Assembly (NCBI GenBank): GCA_000940995.1
Contig: CP005974.1
Span: 372,001 to 436,000, forward strand
Length of the DNA: 64,000 nt
Direction of reading: 5' to 3'
Source: Photobacterium gaetbulicola Gung47
Lineage (GTDB): Bacteria > Pseudomonadota > Gammaproteobacteria > Enterobacterales > Vibrionaceae
Shown: piece by piece, positions 42,774-50,754 of the stretch
Position numbering within the stretch: the first letter of the stretch is position 1
Layout of the letters: the number at the start of each line of letters is the position of its first letter
The notes under the pieces: generated by a model
What the model was told of the DNA's origin: nothing
What the model saw: only the letters and a program-made list of their open reading frames with translations
The model's database searches: none
Program-made: the position numbers and the translations under genes

Positions 42774-42900
42774 GCGGCTCGATGGTTTAAGAGCGGCCCT
42801 ATGGCCCTATGGGTTAAGACTTCAGTATAAAGTGATCACTAGCGATAAATTAGTGAATTATCTGGTTTGACAGTACCTTTGAGTTCTACGAGTTTTTTGT

Positions 42901-42962
42901 AGAACCACAGAACCACAGAACCACAGAACCACAGAACCACAGAACCACAGAACCACAGAACC
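42901..42962 (+). repeat. Tandem array of the 8-mer AGAACCAC (7.75 copies)
   Basis: Seven perfect AGAACCAC units and a partial eighth fill 62 bp in the spacer between the convergent fre and DMT genes. The first unit overlaps the 3' arm of a perfect dyad GTTCTAC-N9-GTAGAAC (42883-42905), which suggests expansion by slippage from that arm. The array is not in a promoter or reading frame. Confidence 0.95.
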
Positions 42963-42970
42963 AATAGTCA

Positions 42971-42999
42971 AAAGGCGAACCTACAGGGTTCGCCTTTGT
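42971..42999. terminator. Rho-independent terminator between convergent genes
   Basis: AAAGGCGAACC/GGTTCGCCTTT stem around TACAG; A-run and T-run on either side are short. It can serve fre on the plus strand and the DMT gene on the minus strand. Confidence 0.75.
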
Positions 43000-43032
43000 T
43001 GTCTTTGAAACCGTCTTATCAGTCAGCGTGTT

Positions 43033-43905
43033 TTACGTCCGCGCCCTTTCCACCTTGCGTTTGACCCAGGTTTCGTTGAACCACAGTGAAGCGGCAATGA
43101 TCCCTCCGCCAATCGATAACCGGAGCACGTCGACGTCCCGGTTCCAGATCAGGATATTGACGATCAGGCCCGCCGGTACCAGCGCATTGTTCATGATGGC
43201 CAGGGCACCGGCATTGACCAAGGTTGCTCCCTTATTCCAGAGGAAGTACCCCAGGCCAGAGGCGACGATACCCAAATAGATCAGGATACCCCACTGGGTA
43301 TTGGTGGTCGGTAGTTGCTCGGTGTTACCAAACAGCAGGAACATCGGCAGCGCGACGCAAGCCGCTCCGAGGTAGAACAGTCCGAACACCGTGTGCTGCG
43401 GGATTTCCTTGAGTTCTTGCTCCATGATGTGCTTGTAGCCGACCTGGCCGATGGCAAAGCTCAGGTTGGCCCCCTGGACAATCAAAAAGCCGGTGATGAA
43501 GTCCTCGTTGACCCCCTCGAACTTGATCACTGCTGCGCCCAGCACCGCGATGGCGGCCGTTGCCAGGTACCAGGCCGAGAAGCGGTGGTGCAGCATGTCG
43601 TAGATCAGGGTGACGTAGATTGGGGTGAAGATAGTAAACAGCAGCACTTCCGGTACGCTCAGGTACAGGAATGACTGGTAGTAGAAGCAGTACATGATGC
43701 CGAGCTGGAAGGCACCCACAACCATGATCTTGAGTGCCAGCGCGCGGTGCAGGTGCTGGCGGCGTAGGAAGGGCAGGAAGACCAGGGCTGCCAGGCTGAC
43801 GCGGGTCAGGACTGAGAACCAGGCATCGACCTGGCCGGCCAGGTAGACCCCGATCAGGCTAAAGGAAAAGGCCCAGAGTAGGGTAACAGCGGATAAGTAT
43901 CCCAT
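43033..43905 (-). CDS. EamA/DMT family transporter
   Basis: Inner-membrane transporter of 290 residues with about ten hydrophobic segments in two EamA repeats, closest in look to the carboxylate/amino-acid/amine transporter branch. It begins MGYLSAVTLLWAFSFSLIGVYLAG; the frame is open 24 codons further but those residues are not hydrophobic-helix-like and the conserved start is ATG 43905. The ribosome site is weak. The C-terminal tail is basic (FNETWVKRKVERART), placing it in the cytoplasm. Substrate unknown. Confidence 0.83.
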   Translation of the reverse strand: MGYLSAVTLLWAFSFSLIGVYLAGQVDAWFSVLTRVSLAALVFLPFLRRQHLHRALALKIMVVGAFQLGIMYCFYYQSFLYLSVPEVLLFTIFTPIYVTLIYDMLHHRFSAWYLATAAIAVLGAAVIKFEGVNEDFITGFLIVQGANLSFAIGQVGYKHIMEQELKEIPQHTVFGLFYLGAACVALPMFLLFGNTEQLPTTNTQWGILIYLGIVASGLGYFLWNKGATLVNAGALAIMNNALVPAGLIVNILIWNRDVDVLRLSIGGGIIAASLWFNETWVKRKVERART

Positions 43906-44074
43906 AGTGTTATTCAGGGGGGGTAGTTGAATGATGGAGCAAGTGTAGCGAAAAAAGGGCAAGGGAAATACTGCCAATCCGTACGGTTACTGCCGTCGGC
44001 GGCCGGAATAACAGAAAACCGGCACAGTGATCAAACCGTGCCGGGCTGGCGTAGCTAGGAAGGAGCTCGCGTTG

Positions 44075-44497
44075 TTATTTCAGTGGGATCATCAGCATAT
44101 CGACCGGCGAGCGGTTGATGAGCTGCTTGGCAGAGCTGAGGATCTTGCTCCAGAAATCTTGGTGGTGGCCGCAAACCACCAGCTGAATATCCATGTCGTC
44201 GATAGCATGACAAATCTCCTCGCTCAGATCCCCGCTGCCAACCAAGGTGTGGGACACCGGATAGTTGGCCTTGTCGGCCAGCGACTGGAGCTGCTTCTGT
44301 GCCTCTTCCGCCATGCGGTTCTGGGCATCTGAGAGGTTGATATCAATCAGCCCGGTATACAGTTCAGCATAGTTGACGTCGATGTGGATGAGCGACAGTT
44401 TGGCGTCCAGTGCCTTGGCGAGCTCAGCGGCTTTGCCGACGATAACATGGCTGTCATCGGACAGGTCGATAGCAACTAGAATATGTTTGTAAGCCAT
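44075..44497 (-). CDS. uspA: Universal stress protein A
   Basis: Cytoplasmic stress protein of 140 residues, close to E. coli UspA throughout (MAYKHILVAIDLS, SLIHIDVNYAELYTGLIDINL, VVCGHHQDFWSKILSSAKQLI). It belongs to the non-ATP-binding UspA class: the ATP motif G-2x-G-9x-G(S/T) seen in other Usp proteins is missing. ATG 44497 with AGGAGTGAAAACT upstream is chosen over a GTG three codons earlier. In E. coli uspA and uspB are divergent neighbours; here ftnA lies between them. Confidence 0.94.
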   Translation of the reverse strand: MAYKHILVAIDLSDDSHVIVGKAAELAKALDAKLSLIHIDVNYAELYTGLIDINLSDAQNRMAEEAQKQLQSLADKANYPVSHTLVGSGDLSEEICHAIDDMDIQLVVCGHHQDFWSKILSSAKQLINRSPVDMLMIPLK

Positions 44498-44794
44498 AGT
44501 TTTCACTCCTTGACTTAGGGGCTTTACTCCATGCTAGCACCTAATTTTGGGAAAAAATATTACCGCGATCGCAACTTATTCCGCTGTTTTGAGAAATAAT
44601 TTCAGTAGTGGAATTTGTTGAATTACGGCAACTTTTTAACTTAATCCGCTGGACAGTTGAAAACATGTCATAGATTGTTTGCCGCTGGGCACGATGAGTT
44701 GCATTCTCACTTTTGCATTGTGACAATGGCGACAACAGCGTTTTCATACCACCCGTTGAGATTGGTATACACTAGAATAGAAAGGAGTAGTGCG

Positions 44795-45322
44795 ATGTTA
44801 GCTCAAGCAATGGTTGATAAACTCAACGAGCAAATCAACTTAGAGTTCTTCTCTTCCAACCTTTACCTGCAGATGAGTGCCTGGTGCGAAGACAAGGGCT
44901 TTGAAGGTGCAGCAGAGTTTCTGCGTAAGCATGCCGTTGAGGAGATGGAGCACATGCAGCGACTTTTCACTTACGTCAGTGAAACCGGTGCATTGCCAAT
45001 CCTCGGCGCGATTGAAGCGCCAAAGCATGAGTTCGCCTCGCTGGGTGATGTGTTCCGTGAAACTTACGAACACGAACAGCTGATCACCGATAAGATCAAC
45101 AAGCTGGCACACGTTGCATTTACCACCCAGGACTACTCGACGTTTAACTTCTTGCAGTGGTATGTGGCAGAGCAGCACGAAGAAGAAAAACTGTTCAAAG
45201 GCATTCTTGATAAGATCGAGCTGGTTGGTGAAGATGGCAAGGCACTGTTCTTCATCGACAAAGACCTAGCCGAAATGGCGAAAGCTGGATCGACATCAGT
45301 AATGGATTCACCAGCTGGCTAA
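44795..45322 (+). CDS. ftnA: Non-heme ferritin
   Basis: Iron-storage ferritin of 175 residues forming a 24-mer cage. The di-iron ferroxidase ligands lie in NLEFFSSNLYLQMSAW, AVEEMEHMQRLF and YVAEQHEEEKLF. ATG 44795 follows an AAAGGAG site; the frame is open to 44657 but the upstream residues are not ferritin-like. A terminator follows, so it is a single-gene unit placed between uspA and uspB. Confidence 0.95.
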   Translation: MLAQAMVDKLNEQINLEFFSSNLYLQMSAWCEDKGFEGAAEFLRKHAVEEMEHMQRLFTYVSETGALPILGAIEAPKHEFASLGDVFRETYEHEQLITDKINKLAHVAFTTQDYSTFNFLQWYVAEQHEEEKLFKGILDKIELVGEDGKALFFIDKDLAEMAKAGSTSVMDSPAG

Positions 45323-45330
45323 TTAGTCCA

Positions 45331-45356
45331 GGGGGCATGCCGATATGCCCCCTTTC
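45331..45356 (+). terminator. Rho-independent terminator of ftnA
   Basis: GGGGGCAT...ATGCCCCC stem with a six-base loop followed by TTTCTC, just after the ftnA stop. Confidence 0.75.
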
Positions 45357-45405
45357 TCACCAGAGTGTGGCCAGCTGATCAGTCACGTTGTTCGGGGGCT
45401 ATATT

Positions 45406-45741
45406 ATGAGTGGTGATGCAATCTTACTCGCACTTTTTTTGGTCGCTGTGGTGAATATTTCCCGCTACATTAGTACGTTGCGTACTTTATTGGCGGTAAT
45501 GCGCGAATGCGACCCTCTTCTTTACCAGCAGGTCGACGGCCGTGGGTTTTTCTCATCTCAGGGCAATGTCACTAAGCAAATTCGGCTATTTCACTATATC
45601 CGCAGCCATCAGTACCATAACCATCACGATCCTGTGTTCATGGAAAAATGTTCCAAGGTACGACGGCTATTTATTCTTGCCAGTACCTACTTGATGGTAT
45701 TTTTGGTGGCGATTTTCGTGATTGCTTACATGGGGATCTAG
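45406..45741 (+). CDS. uspB: Universal stress protein B
   Basis: Small inner-membrane protein of 111 residues, the E. coli length, with one helix at each end (ILLALFLVAVVNISRYI and LFILASTYLMVFLVAIFVIAYM). The middle holds the conserved CDPLLYQQVDGRGFFSSQG. In E. coli it is RpoS-dependent and gives ethanol resistance in stationary phase. ATG 45406 is chosen on length and the GGGGG site before it. Confidence 0.93.
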   Translation: MSGDAILLALFLVAVVNISRYISTLRTLLAVMRECDPLLYQQVDGRGFFSSQGNVTKQIRLFHYIRSHQYHNHHDPVFMEKCSKVRRLFILASTYLMVFLVAIFVIAYMGI

Positions 45742-45828
45742 GCTGCGGCCAATCACATGGTGGCATTCAGCCAGTAGGGCAGGTAAAATCACCGTCCTGT
45801 GGCGATGGTAAGCCAACTGTTCGAACAA

Positions 45829-45864
45829 GGGATGCAGGCCGACTGGCCCCTGCGTCCCTTTTTT
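45829..45864 (+). terminator. Rho-independent terminator after uspB
   Basis: GGGATGCAGGCC-GACT-GGCCCCTGCGTCCC stem (one bulge) followed by six T residues; it separates uspB from yhiN. Confidence 0.85.
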
Positions 45865-45910
45865 GTTGGGAGTTAGCTCCCATTTGATTTGGACCGAAAG
45901 CGGTGGCGTG

Positions 45911-47098
45911 ATGGCAGAGAAATTTGATGTAGTGGTAATTGGAGCCGGTGCGGCTGGCTTGATGTGTGCCGCCGAGGCGGGCAAGCGCGGGCGCTCTGTG
46001 CTGGTGGTTGATCACGGCAAGAAGCCGGGCCGTAAGATCTTGATTTCCGGCGGCGGCCGCTGCAACTTTACCAACTACGATGTCGCGGCCAACAACTATG
46101 TCTGCCGTAACCCGCACTTTGTGAAATCGGCCTTGTCGCAATATACCAACTGGGATTTTATTTCGATGATCGCCAAGCATGGGATTACGTTCGAAGAGCG
46201 TGACCATGGCCAGCTGTTCTGTGAGGAGTCGGCTAAGGACATAGTGGCCATGCTGCTGGCCGAATGTGATTTGCCAACGGTCCAGCAGCGCTACCAGGTC
46301 GATGTCCATGATCTTGCCAAGACCGAGGGCGGCTTTAGCCTCAAACTCAATACCGAATTGGTGGAGTGTGAGTCTCTGGTGGTGGCAACCGGTGGCCTGT
46401 CGATGCCCAAGCTGGGCGCGACGCCGTTTGGTTACCAGATTGCCGAGCAGTTTGGCTTGAAGATGGTACCCACCACGGCTGGCCTGGTGCCATTTACCCT
46501 GCACAAGGAAGACAAAGACGCGTTCGCCGAGCTATCGGGGATTGCTGTTCCGGCGGTGGTTGAAGCCGAAGACGGCACCACGTTCCGCGAAAACCTGCTG
46601 TTTACCCACCGCGGCCTGTCCGGACCGGTTATTTTGCAGATTTCGTCCTACTGGACGCCGGGACAGAAGGTGACCGTTGACCTATTGCCGGATCTCGAGC
46701 TGGCAGAGACCCTCAGTGCCATGCGCGATAAGCACCCGAACCAGAGCCTGAAAAACTCACTGTCTCGCTTGTTGCCTAAGCGCTTGATCGAAGTGCTGAT
46801 TGAACGCGGTGACTTGGTTGATAAGCCGCTCAAGCAGTTTAACCCCAAGGACATCACCGTAATGGCTAACTACTTCCATAAGTGGAGCATTGCGCCGAAC
46901 GGAACCGAAGGCTACCGCACCGCCGAAGTCACCCTAGGCGGCGTTGATACCGATGAGCTGTCATCGAAAACCATGGAAGCGAAGCAGGTGCCAGGCCTGT
47001 ACTTTGCTGGTGAGGTGATGGATGTGAGCGGCTGGCTGGGCGGCTACAATTTCCAGTGGGCCTGGAGCTCGGGCTTCGTGGCCGGCCAGCATGCCTAG
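45911..47098 (+). CDS. yhiN: NAD(P)/FAD-dependent oxidoreductase, YhiN/HI0933 family
   Basis: Flavoprotein of 395 residues in the HI0933 family, whose substrate is unknown. The FAD dinucleotide motif VVVIGAGAAGLMCAAEAGKRGRSVLVVDH is at residues 7-35, followed by the family hallmark KILISGGGRCNFTN and, at the end, the FAD contact GLYFAGEVMDVSGWLGGYNFQWAW. ATG 45911 directly precedes the conserved start. In E. coli yhiN also lies near uspA/uspB, so the order is conserved. Confidence 0.9.
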   Translation: MAEKFDVVVIGAGAAGLMCAAEAGKRGRSVLVVDHGKKPGRKILISGGGRCNFTNYDVAANNYVCRNPHFVKSALSQYTNWDFISMIAKHGITFEERDHGQLFCEESAKDIVAMLLAECDLPTVQQRYQVDVHDLAKTEGGFSLKLNTELVECESLVVATGGLSMPKLGATPFGYQIAEQFGLKMVPTTAGLVPFTLHKEDKDAFAELSGIAVPAVVEAEDGTTFRENLLFTHRGLSGPVILQISSYWTPGQKVTVDLLPDLELAETLSAMRDKHPNQSLKNSLSRLLPKRLIEVLIERGDLVDKPLKQFNPKDITVMANYFHKWSIAPNGTEGYRTAEVTLGGVDTDELSSKTMEAKQVPGLYFAGEVMDVSGWLGGYNFQWAWSSGFVAGQHA

Positions 47099-47124
47099 GT
47101 GAGGCCGACAGCGAGGTTCGTGTA

Positions 47125-47160
47125 ACAACCCCGCGGTGCATTGCACGACGGGGTTGTTTC
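47125..47160 (+). terminator. Rho-independent terminator of yhiN
   Basis: ACAACCCCG/CGGGGTTGT arms with an inner GTGCA/TGCAC dyad, followed by TTTC. Located 27 bp past the stop. Confidence 0.75.
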
Positions 47161-47369
47161 GGGATTGATTATCAAGACTGTTATTTTGACTTTTAAGGAT
47201 TTCATCACACATTGAAATGTAACCCTTCATTTACCAATCGCCAACCAGGTTTTTACGACTGTAAATCGATGGGAAGTTTTTGCTATTTTTACTAGCAACC
47301 TGCCTCAAAATGCCTATAATCCGCGCACTTTTTATGATTTTCATCATCTCTTTGCGGAGTAGAGCCCAA

Positions 47370-47909
47370 ATGAAAAAAATCGCATCTAAAGCGATCGTAA
47401 TGACCCTTCTTGCAACGTCACTGACTGGTTGTATTGGCCAGATGGGGACCTCACAGCTGGTGACCAAAGCCAACCTTAGCGCCGTTGATAACCGTTACGG
47501 CCGTGCCGGTCTGTTCATGCTGCTAAGCCCTGTGTACGGTATTGCGGCGACAGCGGATTTGTTCATCTTCAATACCATCGAGTTTTGGACCGGTAAGAAC
47601 CCGATCACGGGCAAGTCACCGGCGGTGGCGGATACACCCGTAGATGCCATTTTCAAAGTCAACGGCCAGCTTGACCCATCCCTGACGACGGTACCGTTGG
47701 CCAGTGTACAGAACAGTGACATCTTCGCGGCAAGCTTCCGCCAGGTTGACGAGCGTACCTTGGAAATGAACGTGGTTTACCAGAGCGGTGAACAAGCTGT
47801 GCTGCGTGGCGAGCGTGCCGGTGACGACGTGGAATTTTACCTGGACGGCGAATTCATTACCGCTGTCAGCATCGCTGAACTGAGCCAGTACGCCAGCAAC
47901 CAGGCCTAA
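47370..47909 (+). CDS. DUF3332 family lipoprotein
   Basis: A 179-residue predicted outer-membrane or periplasmic lipoprotein with signal peptide and lipobox (MTLLATSLTGC, Cys about 21). The region LSAVDNRYGRAGLFMLLSPVYGIAATADLFIFNTIEFWTGKNPI includes a second hydrophobic stretch typical of DUF3332 proteins in vibrios. Function unknown. ATG 47370 follows GCGGAG. A strong terminator follows that overlaps the end of the convergent tetR-type gene. Confidence 0.82.
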   Translation: MKKIASKAIVMTLLATSLTGCIGQMGTSQLVTKANLSAVDNRYGRAGLFMLLSPVYGIAATADLFIFNTIEFWTGKNPITGKSPAVADTPVDAIFKVNGQLDPSLTTVPLASVQNSDIFAASFRQVDERTLEMNVVYQSGEQAVLRGERAGDDVEFYLDGEFITAVSIAELSQYASNQA

Positions 47910-47931
47910 TGGCTTTTCAGGTTGAGTGAAA

Positions 47932-47962
47932 GCAAAACGGGAGCCTTTGGCTCCCGTTTTGC
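47932..47962. terminator. Rho-independent terminator shared by convergent genes
   Basis: Perfect 14-bp arms GCAAAACGGGAGCC / GGCTCCCGTTTTGC around TTT. The stem ends at the stop codon of the leftward TetR gene and 22 bp after the DUF3332 stop, so it is positioned to end both transcripts. Confidence 0.85.
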
Positions 47963-48558
47963 TATCTGGTGGCTGCCGCCGTGTCCTGGGAGAGGTGAGT
48001 CAGCGGCTGGAGTCCTTGCCAAAGGATGTGAAATGCCCCTTGCTGGTATTGTGCCTGCCGGGCCAATTCGGGCTGTTCGATGAACAGCTGGGCGGTGCTC
48101 AGGAAGTGCTGGCGGAAAAAATTCAGTACCAGCGGCATCGGTAGGGGGGCCAACAGGCCCTGCTGCTGGGCCTGTTCGATCCTGTTGCCAATGAACCCCA
48201 TGGTCGTCAGCATCAGATCCTGATGACGGCTGATGGGATAGGCTGGGTCGTGGCTGAGCTGCAGCATCAGCTTGAGCTGGCTGGGGTGGCTCGTGGCCCA
48301 CGCCAGGGCCCGCTCCCACAGTTGGCGAAGCTGCTCCGGCAAGGCCGTGGCATCGAGTGGGCTCGACAAGACCTGGGCCAGATCCTGCTTGGCCTCAAGG
48401 TAGAGGGTATCGATCAGGGCCTGCTTGCTGGCAAAGTGATGGAATAGGGTGCCGGTTGCCACGCCCGCTTCGCGGGCAATGCTGGCGGTCGAGGTTGCCT
48501 GTACTCCGTTGGCGACAAATAGGGCCAGGGCTGTATCGAGTAGCTGCTGTCGTTTCAT
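47962..48558 (-). CDS. TetR family transcriptional regulator
   Basis: A 198-residue repressor-type regulator. The N-terminal helix-turn-helix (residues about 5-50, including TSTASIAREAGVATGTLFHHFASKQAL) is typical of TetR proteins; the remainder is an all-helical ligand-binding domain. It lies 24 bp behind the aldehyde dehydrogenase gene in the same operon. The perfect palindrome at the operon promoter (50043-50056) is its likely operator, which would give autoregulation. Confidence 0.88.
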   Translation of the reverse strand: MKRQQLLDTALALFVANGVQATSTASIAREAGVATGTLFHHFASKQALIDTLYLEAKQDLAQVLSSPLDATALPEQLRQLWERALAWATSHPSQLKLMLQLSHDPAYPISRHQDLMLTTMGFIGNRIEQAQQQGLLAPLPMPLVLNFFRQHFLSTAQLFIEQPELARQAQYQQGAFHILWQGLQPLTHLSQDTAAATR

Positions 48559-48582
48559 GGTGCTCCGGGCGATAGCGCAGGG

Positions 48583-50019
48583 TTAGCGCATAAAGAAGGC
48601 CAACATCAACTTTTGCCACCACCGTCCATAAGGCGGCTTGATCAGTCCGGTGGTGGCGTATTTGTGCTGGGTCAGCACGGTTTTGGCCTTGGTCAGGGCC
48701 AAAAAGCCTTCCTTGCCGTGGTAATGGCCCATCCCAGAAGGCCCCACCCCACCGAAAGGCGCATCATCAGCGCCGACTTGCAGCAGGGTTTCATTGATCG
48801 CCATCCCGCCCGATATCGTTCCGTCTCTGACTTGCTGTTGGACGGCCGGATCTTGGCTCATCAGGTAGAGGGCCAGCGGCCTTGGGCGCTGCTGGACGAA
48901 GTCGATGGCATCGGTTAGCTCATCATATTCGATGACGGGAAGCAGCGGGCCGAAAATTTCCTCGTTCATCAGGGTTGCCTGCTCCGGCACCTGGCTGAGC
49001 AGATGGGGGATCAGGCGGTGGCGGCTATCGCTGCGGGCTTTGGCGTGGCATGGGAATACATTGGCCCCGAGCTGCTTGGCCTCGTCCAGCCACTGGCACA
49101 GGCGGCGGTACTGTCGCTCGTTGATCACCGAGGCGAAATCCGGGTTATCCACCCCGCCGGGATAGTGGTGGTTGAACTGCTCGATAAAGCGGTCGATAAA
49201 GGCCCGGGCTCGCCCCTTGGGGACCAGGATATAGTCGGGGGCAACACAGATCTGCCCGGCATTCAGGCATTTGCCGAACAGCATTCGTTCTACGGCCAGG
49301 GCGATTGGCATATCGTGCGCGACAATGACCGGGGATTTGCCGCCCAGCTCGAGCGTTACCGGTGTCAGGTTTTCGGCCGCCGCTCGCATCACATGGTGGC
49401 CGACAGGGGTGGAGCCGGTGAACAGCAGGTGATCAAACGGCAGCTGGGTGAAATGGGCCGCTGCCGCTGCTTCGCCCTCGAATACTGCGACCTGTTCGGG
49501 CTGGAAGGTTTCCTCGATCAGCGTCCTGAGCACCCGGTTGGTTGCCGGGGTGAATTCACTGAGCTTGATCATCGCCCGGTTGCCGGCCGCCAGGGCCGAG
49601 ATCAGCGGCCCCAGGCTGAGCATGACCGGGAAGTTCCACGGCACGACGATGCCGACGACGCCAACCGGTTGGTGGTGTACGGTCACTTTGGCCGGTGAGA
49701 GCATCAATCCGGCATGGCGCCGAGAAGGCTTCATCCAGCGCTTGAGTCTGGTCAAGGTGTAGTTGATATTGTTGATGCAAGGGACAATATCTGCCACGAG
49801 GGTATCCTGGTGATGACGCTGGCCGTAGTCTTCGGCAAGAGCCTGGCAGAGGGGATCCCGGTGCCGCTTGATGGCGTGCTTCAGAGCGGTTAGCTGGTGT
49901 TTGCGCTCGTCCAGCGAGGGCATGGGCGCAGCCCTGAAGGCGGTCTGCTGGGTCTGCAGTGTGCGGTCCATGTCGGTGCAGTCATTGTGCTGGATCTGGA
50001 TATTCTCGGCCACGGTCAT
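48583..50019 (-). CDS. Aldehyde dehydrogenase, coniferyl-aldehyde type
   Basis: NAD(P)-dependent aldehyde dehydrogenase of 478 residues. The catalytic C258 is in NAGQICVAPDY, the general base E224 in TLELGGKSP and the conserved N129 in VPWNFP. The overall form, with the C-terminal membrane-proximal segment (YGRWWQKLMLAFFMR), matches the coniferyl aldehyde dehydrogenase (CalB-like) group, which handles aromatic and medium-chain aldehydes. The true substrate is unknown. It is first in an operon with a TetR regulator and has a palindromic operator over the probable start site, which suggests induction by its substrate or a related compound. Confidence 0.88.
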   Translation of the reverse strand: MTVAENIQIQHNDCTDMDRTLQTQQTAFRAAPMPSLDERKHQLTALKHAIKRHRDPLCQALAEDYGQRHHQDTLVADIVPCINNINYTLTRLKRWMKPSRRHAGLMLSPAKVTVHHQPVGVVGIVVPWNFPVMLSLGPLISALAAGNRAMIKLSEFTPATNRVLRTLIEETFQPEQVAVFEGEAAAAAHFTQLPFDHLLFTGSTPVGHHVMRAAAENLTPVTLELGGKSPVIVAHDMPIALAVERMLFGKCLNAGQICVAPDYILVPKGRARAFIDRFIEQFNHHYPGGVDNPDFASVINERQYRRLCQWLDEAKQLGANVFPCHAKARSDSRHRLIPHLLSQVPEQATLMNEEIFGPLLPVIEYDELTDAIDFVQQRPRPLALYLMSQDPAVQQQVRDGTISGGMAINETLLQVGADDAPFGGVGPSGMGHYHGKEGFLALTKAKTVLTQHKYATTGLIKPPYGRWWQKLMLAFFMR

Positions 50020-50042
50020 CGGTTGGTCTCCCTATCAATAAA

Positions 50043-50056
50043 ACTGACTAGTCAGT
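50043..50056 (-). promoter_or_regulatory. Palindromic operator for the aldehyde dehydrogenase-tetR operon
   Basis: ACTGACTAGTCAGT is a perfect 14-bp palindrome, 24 bp upstream of the dehydrogenase start. On the minus strand a TATACT -10 box (50064-50069) lies just before it, so the palindrome covers the expected transcription start. ACTGACTxxTCAGT-type sites are common for TetR proteins of this kind. Confidence 0.7.
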
Positions 50057-50107
50057 CGGTTTCAGTATAGAAGACTTTGTCTGTCGCCGAGCTGGAAATT
50101 TGCCGGT

Positions 50108-50689
50108 TTATTTTTTATGGCCACTCTTCTCGGCATGGAATACTGCGAGGAAGTGGTTGAAATACTGCTGAAGCTGGTTGGCATCCCGGCCAAAGCCGGT
50201 GGCTTCGAGCAAGGCGATACCGGCCTCGCAGGTGCACAGGTTGCCCGTTTGTTGGTTGCGGCGCAGGGTATAGGCCGAATCGGTATTCGGGGCAAGCGCC
50301 AACCGGGGCAGGGTTGCCAGCCAAGGGCTGCGGCGGATCATCTTGCGTGCCTCCTGCCAGGTAGCATCAAGCAGGATAAACAAGGGGGTTTTGCCTGCCG
50401 TTGCCTGGAACGGTATGGCCGACACGGTGTCATCGCCGGGGAACAGCAACCAAGGCTGGTACTGCGGATCAGCCAGCATGTCGAGCAGGGCTCGCGGCGG
50501 ATTGACCCGGTCCCAGAGCTGGCGTTGGCAATGGGCTAGGCTGCGCTCCATCAATTGACCGGTATTGGTGTCTTTGCCCATCTCCTTGGGGTGGGTGAGC
50601 AGGATAAAGGTATGCGGGCAATCCAACGCGGGCTCGGCATGGCAGATACAGTTGTGGTGAAAGCCGCAGCGCGGGCAGGGTGTGGTCAT
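50108..50689 (-). CDS. DTW-domain tRNA-uridine aminocarboxypropyltransferase
   Basis: A 193-residue protein of the DTW family, members of which transfer the 3-amino-3-carboxypropyl group of SAM to uridine in tRNA (acp3U). Motifs: the N-terminal zinc-type cluster C5-x2-C8-x5-C14-x-C16, FPGDD near 83, and the DTW signature D108-A-T-W111 (LDATWQEARKM). E. coli TapT (YfiP) is a homologue, but the family has several branches and I do not assign the exact one. No neighbour is functionally linked. Confidence 0.87.
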   Translation of the reverse strand: MTTPCPRCGFHHNCICHAEPALDCPHTFILLTHPKEMGKDTNTGQLMERSLAHCQRQLWDRVNPPRALLDMLADPQYQPWLLFPGDDTVSAIPFQATAGKTPLFILLDATWQEARKMIRRSPWLATLPRLALAPNTDSAYTLRRNQQTGNLCTCEAGIALLEATGFGRDANQLQQYFNHFLAVFHAEKSGHKK

Positions 50690-50708
50690 GATGGTTGGTT
50701 TGGCCAGT

Positions 50709-50737
50709 GGGTTATGCCACGCAGTGTGGCATAACCC
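50709..50737. repeat. Perfect 12-bp dyad upstream of the DTW gene
   Basis: GGGTTATGCCAC-GCAGT-GTGGCATAACCC. It lies between the lipoprotein stop (50755) and the DTW start (50689). No T-run follows on either strand, so it is either a Rho-assisted stop or a protein-binding site. Confidence 0.6.
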
Positions 50738-50754
50738 GGCGGAAAAGTGGAGGG

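Noticed and set aside
42901..42962. Possible CRISPR-like array
   Set aside because: The units are only 8 bp, directly abutting and without spacers, so it is a microsatellite.
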